Source of the DNA: Lucifuga dentata
Lineage: Eukaryota > Chordata > Actinopteri > Ophidiiformes > Bythitidae
Length of the DNA: 64,000 nt
Direction of reading: 5' to 3'
Assembly (NCBI GenBank): GCA_014773175.1
Contig: VXCM01000803.1
Span: forward strand, 62,001 to 126,000
Both the position numbers and the translations under genes were made by a program. Shown here piece by piece: positions 25,401-37,100 of this stretch. Position 1 is the first letter of the stretch. Every line of letters begins with the position of its first letter. The notes beneath the pieces are model-generated. The model was not told where the DNA came from. It worked only from the letters and a program-made list of their open reading frames with translations, and did not search any database.

Positions 25401-28400
25401 CAGACTGCTATCTACAGGAGCTGCAGGCTACTGAAAGGAAAGGACAGGTTTTTCTCCACTAACTATTAAGCTCCACAGGAGGTTCTGTGCCTTCTGGGCC
25501 AGTACTTCATAAAGATTATGACAACAATTAAAAGATAAAACTCAACAGTACTGGAATTTAAAGGCCTGTAAAGAAAGGAGCTGGCAAAGTTTCCACGCTT
25601 TAAGCTAGCACTCAAACCAGATGTATCATTTATCTGTCTTTAGGGACAAACAATGGCAACTGCATTCAAGACTTATCTTGATCATCATCTGGCTGTTTTT
25701 CATAAATGTGTATCTTCTAAAAAATATTAAGACACTGTATTGTTTTAAAGGAAACAAACCAATTACAAACAGCATTTTTATGTGTCAATTATCACATCAT
25801 CATAATGGCTCCAGAATATAGTTACATACAGCTCATTTTAGCTCCAACTGGATGAAGAAATGCATTATTTTAACAATTTGTTCAATTCACAACTTTGTGA
25901 TACAGTAATGGGATTTAAGACTGATTTGTTTTAATTTCTGAATTGACTTTGTGATCCAGTCGCTATGAGCCACACTTGTAAATTGATTTTTTCCTTAAAT
26001 ATCACTCAGTCACTCTTTTATCAGGCTACCGCTGGCTGCTTTAGTTCATGGGTGCTCTGTCTTACTGTACAATCTATCAAGGAAGCAGCAGTCATGCTAC
26101 AAGTGTTAGAACGAGCAGCAGCCACCTCTGTTGGTGCTTCATTACTGACAGAAATGATTTGCCACTTTATGAAGTGGTTTGTATTCAGCAGTAATTCAGT
26201 GTGGTTTTATTGCAGAAACTGTATCAAGTGCTCTTTTTATTTTAGGAACTCTAAACTGCAGCAATTATTTGAATTTCAGATTCAAGTGAGCATTAAAAAA
26301 TCTCCTCATTGCTCTCTTGGTCTTCATGGTTGCTTGTGAAACACAGTGTCTATAATATTAGTTTCTATTAGCTAACTTCAGAAAAAAAAATAGAGCTGAT
26401 GTCAGTGTTACTGCATTTCATGAAAATATGTAAAAATAAATAAATGAATAAATAAGATATGGTAATAGATCATGCAACTTCTCTTGCAATACATTATTAA
26501 TTCACTTATGACAAGTATCAAAGTTTTTTTTATGAATTGCATTGGTACACCAAATGCCATTTTCCACAAATGCATCAAAACCCCAAACTCAAATTGGAAT
26601 AAAGCCTGACATCTGATGGTGAAAAGCAGGTACTGAGCGACTATTGGATGACCTCTTTTCTCATTCTCTCTAGAGTACAACAAATAGTGAATCCTGTTTT
26701 TATAAAACTATTTTTTCAGTAACACAGATACCATTATGTACTGAAGATGGCTGTCTTACAATATACTGAAATATCACACGATTATCTCTACCATGATACC
26801 ACTGTTATAGTATGCAAAATATCATGAGTGTTGTAGCTGTATCATGCTTTACCCAGTGATTCCTATTCCTAGTGTCATTTTTTCAAATAGCACAATTAGT
26901 TTCACAAAAATAAATGACTTCATAAATTCACTTTGATTATGTATATTTTAAGTTTAGGATATAGAACATAACGTTTGTTCAGTCTAGACATTCAGTCTAA
27001 ACCTATTTTGTTTTGCAAACTGGTCAGCATAATTCATCCTTAAGAACTTTGAATTGCACTCTAACTTTGGCTTTTATTTTGAGTCAAAACAATACTTGCA
27101 CAAGTCTTTAGCCAAAAGCTGGTGACACATAATGAATAGTGATGGAGCATTAGCTGCTGGCACCACCAGCTAGGTAGCTGTGTGGCACTTTCTTTTCTCT
27201 CTAGGAGCAAACAATGGCTCAGCTGACAGCAGGTTTATCATCATGTTGTCAACTTTAAATGTTAACTTGCACTCTTGTCTACACGATGATACCAGAAAAT
27301 GCACAAAAGAGATGTCTGACTTTTTTGTTTGAGTCAAAACTTTGAGGGGGTGGAGGGAGTGGGGGGAGTGGGGGGTCTCTGACAGATGATTTGATTCACA
27401 AAATTTAGAGTGCAGCCTTAGTTTTGAACATACAAATCAAATGATGTCAGTTTGAATTAATATGGCGCAGAAAAGAATGGCAATTCATTAATTCAGGTAA
27501 TTCAAATAGCAATATTTTGTTTCTACAACACGCTGCCTCACCTGGTTCCACCAAAGAGGATAATGCGATCTCCAACCATACAACAGCATTGCCGTCTCCG
27601 TGGACATGGGCCTTTCCCCTTCGGTTCTACTTTCTTCCAGGAAAAGGCTTCTGTAGAACAAGAGACAAACAACGAGACAAACAAAGTTAAAACCATACAT
27701 AATGTAATAAAGAGGGAAAAAAAGACTCATATATCCACCTGTCTTTCAAAGGGATGGCCTGTACTGCAACAAATTTTAATGGGGGAGGGCAATACAATAG
27801 CAGTTATACAACTCCTCAGCTAGTTAAAGGACATTACCGGCGATTTAGCATGTTTGAGCCCAATACATATAACCCACATATGTTATGATACTGTCAACCA
27901 TTTTCCAAAACATACTACTGGAGCGGTAAATTTTTGAATAGTTTTTCCTTCCTTCCAGACGTCCAGTGATTTCAGTTCATTCAGTATGCTATAAAACCAT
28001 ACTCAACAGTCTCAATGTAGAGACTTCAAACGAGTGTCACATAAGTAATCCATCACAGCAAACACTATGTCTAGTAATTTCTTTGTTGAAGTACTTTATT
28101 TAACCGATCCAGCATGGAGCTACACAGAAGGTAATGTCTGTCTTCGCCAGGGAATACAGCCCCAGCAGAAGATGAGTCATTTTAATTTCCCGAGAAATCA
28201 AAATGACCATGCACTCTACAATTGTGCATAGTGTTAGGAGGTGAAACATTGAATTTTAAGGTGGGTGTATCACCTGAATATGTGATTTTGAAAGATTAGG
28301 GTGTTTGGCAAAGTAACAAAAAAAAACTAAGATATAGTTTTATGTTTTGGAAATTGTCAGTAACATAACATGTACGCGGGTCGTATTTAATGAGCTTAAA

Positions 28401-31400
28401 TATGCAAAATCGCCAGTAAGGTCCTTTAAGGCTATAAAAACCTGCTAATGTTCTCCAGCATGCCTGCTGATCATTCACCTCCCAGCTATATTTAATTACA
28501 AACCAAGGCCTGAGCATAACGCCTTGAAAGGAGCACTGAAGATGGGAAAACAAAAGTCACGCTTTTTTTTTTAATTAAACTTTGCATTTGAAGAATAGTA
28601 ATAAACCTTCCTTTCTGTTCTGCTGAAGCGCAATATGAGTGATGATATCAAAGCTTTCTCAGTCAGTCCATATAAGGATGAACTGTGGAGCGCCACACTC
28701 TCAACCAGCAGTATCACTGCATCTCTATAGCAACAGGCCGTTCAGATATTGTTAGGCACTTATGATCATAATTGAGGTGCTGCCATCTAGTGGACAACAA
28801 AAGGCAGGTTTGAATGTTGGATGTCAGAGTCAACCAGCACAACTCTCCTTCACTGGATATACTTCATCCATAAATATCCTGTTATAAAACAGAAACTGGA
28901 GTGGACAGAGAGCAGTAGATAGAATTACCTGCCATATTTAAACTTTCATTTTCATAATTCTTGAATTTCTCTAGAATGTGAAGATAGCAAATGTAAATGC
29001 TTTTAGAAATTTGAAGTTCATACACAGCATAAACTCCAGATGTCTTGCTTCATTTTGGAATTACAACACAGAGTTTCTTCAAGAAACCAATTCTCCGTAC
29101 GTATGAATCAATCTGGAAAAATATGTAAGAGAACATAATTTTTCATCTATGTGTTTCTGGCACTGTTTTTTTTTTTAATATATATATTACATAGCTAAAT
29201 GAGAGACAACAATGACAGTGATGCAGTAAAAGGGGAGAGGATTGTCTTCATGATTTTCTTCACACGAATAAAGAGAAACTGGGTCAACAGGCAGTGGTGT
29301 ATTTCCTCTGCAGAAGTTAACACACACTTGTGATTGCAGCTAAGCAAAAAAACAAAAACAAAAAAAAAAAAAAANAAAAAAAAAAAAAACAAACAAATTT
29401 AAAAAAACCAAAAAAAAACCAAACAAACCACAAAGTACAATCTCAAACTAAAGAAACTATTAGGAAAGCTCCAGCTAGCAGCCAGGCTGCTTCACAGTAA
29501 CATGGGCAGTTTTCCCTAACAACATGAGTTTATGGCTAATCACCTGGATTGAATTTCCAAAGGTCGTTGAAATGCCGGTCCAGGCGTGCATTGTAGCCTC
29601 CAAATATATACAGCTCTCCATTGTAGGAAACTAAAATCAGAATGGAAAACAAAAACGTTAAACTATATATATGGTTGACCTTTGCAGCATTGTAAATGGA
29701 TGTAATGGAACCAAGCAAAGAGTTTGGGCTCATTTTAATGAACAAAAACACTATTTATACATATACTGCCTACAGAAAAGCAGAAACTGGCATGCACATG
29801 TTGACAATGTTTGAATGCCAGTGGCTTTCAGAATGCGCACACGCACATACACAAAACAAAAAAACAAGCTTGAGAATGAAATAAAGAAAGGTCACAGCCC
29901 ATTAAACTCTTTCAGTTACTAAGACCATAATCATTTTGAACATTTTGCTCTGGTGCAGCAATGGAACTTGGACTCAAAACCAATTTGATTCTGACAGTTC
30001 ACACTTCGGGGTGGTTTGGTTGCATAATTATTCAATATATCACTTATCGTCTCATTATAAAGTCATACTCAGCACATTGACATGCATGCATGCTGTGATT
30101 ATACTGATTAAGCAAAAAATAGATTTTCTTTTTCTAATATCACGTTAATGCCATAATTAGATTGAAATTGGCCTGAATCTGAGTAAGCTTAGTCTGAACA
30201 AGAGACCTACATTATCCAACTGTAAATCGATTTATTTGGGAATGTAAACGTTATAATCAGAGTATAATCACATCCGCACGCAATTCTTCACTTGACAGAC
30301 TATCCTCACATTCCGATTACATAATGTATTTAGTGAACTACAGAATCGTGTCACTTCTGTGTGTGTATTCAGCTTACTCGCATTATTGCCTTCATTGCAG
30401 GACAGACAAAAAATAAAATAAAATTGGAGTATGTTGCGCATGTAAAGAGACTGAATATGACAAAATCTCCAACTGAGATATTGTGATTTTCATTTCTCAT
30501 CTGTAAATGAATGATAATCTGTCACAGCATGAGCTCTGAAATAATTAAGAAAATAAAATATTTTTCTGAATGTTTGGGATTTTGGTCTATTACAGTATAG
30601 TAAAACCAAGTGAGCTGATATGCATGAATATGAATTTGAGTTTTATCGTGTGTTTTTGAATATGTTAGACTATACTGTTCCATGTTAATAGAGATGAGAC
30701 TGTGATAATTGTTGATGGACACCCCTTCTCAATACAAAAAGATTCTGCAGAAAACACTGCTCTATGCTTTTTGTGTGTGTTTCTTACAGGCTGAATGACT
30801 CCTGCGACCCTCGGGCAGCGGCTGTGTTGTAGGTGTATTCAGCCAGCAGTTCGTCTCTGTGTCGAACACCTTGATCTTGTTACAGTAGATCTCGTTGTTG
30901 GAGTGGAAAGGGCCAAAGCGGTCCGCTCGTCCCCCGAACACAAACATCTTTGTCCCAATGATTGTGGCAGAGTGGAAGTCTCTCCAACGTGCTGGAGTGC
31001 CCTACAGAGACAAAGGAGATGGAGGAGAACAGCATTATAACAAGGACAGTGAATGTAGCTTCCCAGCCTGGACATTAAAGGAGCCTCACTTTAGAACTAT
31101 ACTTCCAAACGTTCTACGTTCACCATGATCCTTAATGTGAAGCCTTGATTTTGCATTGGTAAACACAGGACTTCTCATCCATCAACTTCAGGTAAATACT
31201 GACATCTAGTGGATGCTTTTATCAACTCTAAAGGCACACAAATAATGAATGTTAAAGGATCATACCGACCATTTTGCATGTTTGAGCCTAATATATTCAA
31301 TTTTCAATTCAATTCAATTTTCATACATGTAACCTTACTGGCAATCATTTCCCAAAGCATACTACTGGAATGGTGAATTAAAAAATTGTTTTCCTACCTT

Positions 31401-32757
31401 CCAGACCTCAACTGGTTTCAGTTCATTCTGGTACACTATTAAAATCAACTTGTTGATTCTTGAAACGTTCTTGGGACNACTGGTTTCAGTTCATTCTGGT
31501 ACACTATTAAAATCAACTTGTTGATTCTTGAAACGTTCTTGGGACAGGTAATCCATCATCACAACAAGATCCAGGTTTTGTATTCAGGTTTTTTTCGAAG
31601 TTATGTAATTTTAGTGTTTAAGCGCAATAAAAAGCATGGAATGAATGTATGTCTCCACTGGGGAATATAGTCCCAAATGAAGACCTGTGTTTATCAAAAA
31701 ATTTAAATGACCGTGACTTCATAAGGCTGCAAAACATTGATTTTTAAGCTGGGTGTATCGCTTGAATATTTGGCTTTGAAAGATTAAGAGATTTTGCAAA
31801 ATATCAGGAAAACTGAAATACAGTTTTATCCTTTGGGCAAAGGTTTGCCCGTAAACTAACATGTATGAAAATTGAATATATTAGGCTCAAGCATGCAAAA
31901 TGGCTGGTATGGTCCTTTAAGTGAAACCTCCAATGATCATACCAGTTAATACAACCCGAACACACAATGTGTTACTTAATGATCATTTTCTAAAATATGA
32001 CCTGTATTTTAGTTTTTCTGTTATTTTTGTATTTGGGGGAAAAAACAAAACAAAAAACATGTCAACTCAAAACTCCAAATCTGTGCTCCAGATCTGCGCT
32101 GAAGAAAATAAATTTCTTCCTGAGACTAAATTCCCCAGCGGAGACATTCATTTTCTTTTGCGTAGATGTTGGACCGGATAAAAAAACCAACTTCAACAAA
32201 AACAAGAAAGACGTTTGGCTTGCTGTGATGGATTACTCATCTTAAGCATGTTTCAAGTCTCAAAAGTTGATTTTCTTTATAGTGTACTAGAATTGATTGA
32301 AACCAATGACTGCCTGGAAGGTAAGAAAAACAAATCTCAAATGACCACTCCAGTTGGAAAATGGTTGTCGGTAACATAATATGAATGCGGGTTATATTTA
32401 TTGGGCTCAAATATGCAAATATGCTCCTTTAAAGCCAGAAAACTTTTAAAAATTCTATATAAACTGTCACTGTACAGAATTGTAAATGGAAATGTGCCAC
32501 AAAGAAAACCCTCTGGTCCTTTTGGATTTAGCTGACTGATCATTAAATCCTTTTTTTCACATGCCTCCACTTCCAGAATACATCAGCATTGCTTTGTGGG
32601 ATTTGACATAACCAAGAAGACTCAAGAATGATAGAGCGGAGGAACAAAAAGTGTGCAGTGCTTGTGCTGGGCAAATGCTGGAAATAATTTGCAGTATTAC
32701 AAATGAACAGCCTGGAAAGTTACAATAAGTATTTGAAATGACTACACTGGATCTTGG

Positions 32758-32795
<38 letters not shown>

Positions 32796-34093
32796 CNAAA
32801 AAAAAAAAAAACTACAAGGCTTTTCAAATTTAGCAAAATGTACTTAAAACAAAGTGAGCAATGACTTCTCATGTAAACATTAAAGCCCCAAAGAAACAGG
32901 CTTTGAGTTAAGAGCAGCACAAGACTTGATTTCCCCAAAGGCACACATGCAGATTAAAGATCAGTAAGATCGGTCACATGGAGAACTAAATCCTTAAAAA
33001 CAGGCACCACTGTAATCTTGCTAATAACAAAATGTTATCAGAACCACAAAACCAGGAACTGTTGGAATAAAGATTTTCTCTCCGACTCTGCCAAAAGGCA
33101 GAACAGAGTGAGTTGAAGTCCAGTCACGTCAGATGACACGAAAGAAGAAGAGTTCATCACATGAGCAGGCTGACTACACACATACACACAAGGCATTTCT
33201 CAGAACAGCAATGTGCATAATCCTCTGTGAGGTTTTTTCTATTTGGCCATCTACCAGGGAGCTGCATCACATTGCAGCATGTGCTGTACGCAGCTAATCT
33301 GACCATCTGACACTTCTGTTGCAGCACTGCCAAACCCAGCAGCAGCCGATGGTTTGATGATTTCAGTGTTGAAATAAATAAACATTTTTTTTTTCATTTA
33401 TATAGTGTAAACTGTGATACTCAGCACAAATTTGATATTTTGAGTATCAAACATTGGAGGTTTGAACTGTGGATATAAAATGTTTGCAGAACAGTGTCTT
33501 TGGTCAGCATGAAGTCACCTCACAATGGTTTCTAGTGTTGAATATGTGTCTCCATGTTGTTTTATCACCCTCCTTCAAACTCTGAAGCTCTGCCTGAATT
33601 ACAGTTTATCAGCAAAATATTCATAAAGGGATTCATAAAGCTTACTGCAAGACTTAGCATGTCGTTGAAGGAAAATATCATCATGCAGCAATGTTTCCTG
33701 ATTCGTAAACGCCTGTTACCGGCACTTTTTAGAGTTTTCCTTGTACAGTATTTCTTTATTTACATTTGTGGGAAGTGATTCATAACACACAACCTCACAC
33801 AAAAATGAAGACCTGATTCAGTCTGAAATCTGGGTGACAATTTCAAGCATATTTGCCTCACATGCGTTAGTGATCAATAAATTTGATAGATAAGCCAATT
33901 CAAACTCAACTGATCAATCAGTTTCATTAAATGGTGACTTTTGAACTGATCTCACACACATTCTCATGGTGCTGAGCCTCTTCATTAAGACTCATCTGCT
34001 GCGTGCTCCGTTTCCCTCACACTCTCACTCACACACACACACACACACACGCACAGATTAATGTGTGGCTATATGTTATCTTAGTGTCAATCN

Positions 34094-34137
<44 letters not shown>

Positions 34138-37100
34138 GATTAATGTGTGGCTATATGTTATCTTAGTGTCAATCTCTTATTATTTGGAGTTGGAAACCAG
34201 AGACTTTATGTTTCCTTTGCCGATTTAACATGTCAATGCCGCTTTAACAACAGAGGAAGCCGAATGAAACGTGGCTCTTAAACATTAAACAGCTCATTAA
34301 CACGCTGATCTTCACTGGCTTTTACCTGTCACACACCTTATAACAACGCTACCTTAATGGAACACCAATGCACTATTAATGCACAGGGAGCTTTATGAAT
34401 GAGCTTCAATTATTATTATAACATTTATTGTTTATTGTGATGCTGCCATTACCGTGATATTTTATGAATCCCGTCCCTATTGTCTGGAGTATACGGAGCA
34501 TACATATGAACAGTAGAGAAGTGGACAATGACGTAGAAGGTATGAGAAGTTTCTGTGAATATTTTGATTCTTTCGTCTGCTGTGAAATTGATCACCACTG
34601 CAATCCATTAGAATTTGACTCTGGCTAAAACTTGTATTCTTTTCCATTTCAGACAGACACTATGAAAGTTTTGCATCAAACCTCCTTGAAGTAAGGGTTT
34701 AATATTCAAATATATTTTTGGGTGAATGCTTTGATGGAAGACATGTTCGACAAATATTCACAGAAGAAATAAAAATAAACGTGTTTTTTTTTTAAGAGGA
34801 AGAAGTAATAAATGCTGGTTTTTAACTCACCCTGGTATTTATTAACGACCACACCATGGTGTTGATGTCCAGCTTGTGAATGTCATTGGAGAAGCAGTCA
34901 GCCTAGGAAGCAGCAGAGTAGATCAGTTAAACAATATTTCAATGCTCACAAGTCTTACAATGAAAAGTTAAGACCTGAAAAAAGTGCAAAGACCCACCAG
35001 CTGCTCATACCCTCCAAAGATATACATGGCCTTCCCCAGGACACAGGCCGAGTGGCCATCCCTTGCCCCTGGAACTGTTCCAGAAATCTTGGGTGTGAAC
35101 CATCTTTGGGTGTCTGCGGATCAGAAGTTGAGGTATAAGTTGAGGTGCAATAAGTTGAGGTACTTTGGCCCATGCAGAGGAAAACCGCTAAGCATAGGCA
35201 GGTGACACTCCTGTGCCAACCGCCAACAGTTTTCTCTCCCTCTGGCTAGAGTAACTTTAACATCAATGCAGGTGAATCTATGGTTGTAAAGGAAATGCAA
35301 ACCCAAACTAACAGGTTGGGCGAGATGCACATCTACTTACTGACATCAAAAGCGTACAGCACGTTGCAGGCCCCTTCCGTGTCATTCCGCCCACCCCAGA
35401 GGTAGATGCTGTCGTCCAGCAGCACGGTGGTGTGGCCGTAGCGCATGTATGGCACTTCGCGTGCACGTTCCTGACCTCCGGTCCTCACTGGAGGCAACTT
35501 CATCCAGCGCAGAGACACTAAGTTTAAAAGATTTTCAAAATCAAAAACAAAAAAAAATTAAGTCACAAAAAGGATTACAGAAAGTAGACACATAAGAAGA
35601 AAATACATGTAAGTTATGTGGAGGTAAAATGTTAAACAACATTAATGATAAAGATGAATTATATCTAATCTCATATCGCAATATTTTTATTATACATTGC
35701 CTGGTTCTACTTGACAGCAAGGAATAGCCATATATTCTGAGTTGTGTTATAGAATTCATCGGTTACAGGAAATGATTCTGCATCAGCAAGTTCTTATCTT
35801 AATAAGCTTTTAGCTCATTAATTTCAACACAGTAACCATCATCTCTTTAAGAGTATAACACTGGTCTGTTCTTTCTTTAAACTTTCAGATTTCGCTAAGC
35901 TTCATGGGTATTTAACATTATTTTATGCTGCTGTAGGACTAGGTGTATGCTAGTGGAATATTTCAATCAACACTTTAAGAAAAGACAAAATTCACAATCA
36001 ACCTTAATGACAACCACTTTCTTAAAGCATGACTGTTCTATTTCAAAAGATGAAATTCATAATGTATCCAGAGCTCATGAATTTTATGTATAACTTACAA
36101 TAAAAAAGTGAACTGGGAGAAATTAATGCTGCGTTCATTTCAAACTCAAAACTTGGAATTTCTGACTTCTGACCAAAGAACCTTGGTCAGAAGTCAGAAA
36201 CTTCAGACCAGGAAAAGCCAAAGAAAAACACACCCTCAAGTCAGAATTCTGACTCAGAAAATCAGACAGGCTTTCCCTGCCCTGAGTTCAGATTAACGTC
36301 ATTTCAGTATGGCTGCTCACACTGTAAACAGTCATTTCGCACAGTAATTTGTAAATCATCATTTAAAATATTTACCTTTTCAAAATAGCTAGTGGCAATG
36401 CAATAGCTGTTTTGAAAAGGTAAATAACTCATAGACATTAAAGCATAGCTTCTTTTGGTACGACAGCGCAAACAAAACAAAAGTTCTCCTGGAGGCGTCC
36501 ATTTTTTCTTGTAAACTTGAACGCATGTTGGTCGTAAATGACGTAATTCCAAGTTACGACTTCCAAGTTCTGAGGTAGAATGAATGCAGCATAATTTCAG
36601 AGTCTCTAGACACATTTTTTTTTTTTTTTTTNGAACAGTAAAACAAAGGGCAAAAGGGAAAAAAAAACAATTGCACTTTAAAAGACAGCAGGCGCTGCTA
36701 TAAAACATACATCAATGAGAGGAGCCACAAAGCAAATGACATAATAAACCACTGAAACAATGGCTGAGGTGGCCCTGTTTTCATTTCAATCACCAACAGG
36801 CACCTTTGTGAAGGTAAAGTTGCGACGCTCTTTTCATGGCGTGGCAGTAGCAGGCAGGCTCGAGCTACTTACAAAAGCTGTAAAAGCCTAAAGCAGGTGG
36901 CTGAAATTTGAAGGTTAGAAAGAAAAAGTAAGAGTTTTTTTTTTTTAACTGCTGGCAATGGAAACCTTGTTAAAAGAGTGAAAGTTCAACAAACTCTGTC
37001 ACAGTTTGCTCTGTTATTTCTGCATTTGAACAACAAATATTTTCCTCTCTCATTACAGATAAAAACATAGAGCATTAAAGGAGAATGCACTTTCACCTGC

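Larger units (their letters stand above)
13087..27541 (-). other. 14.5-kb klhdc3 intron
   Basis: Separates blade 6 from the C-terminal exons. It contains four MITE copies, a CA microsatellite at 22350-22416, several homopolymer tracts broken by single N, an older interspersed repeat at 24640-24970, and complex stretches such as 14760-15060. Overlapping open frames on both strands near 17078-17574 have no recognised family. No nested gene could be supported. Confidence 0.7.

Noticed and set aside
31411..31545. Tandem duplication within a MITE as a real event
   Set aside because: Exact identity around a single N, repeated at two other N sites, points to assembly overlap.
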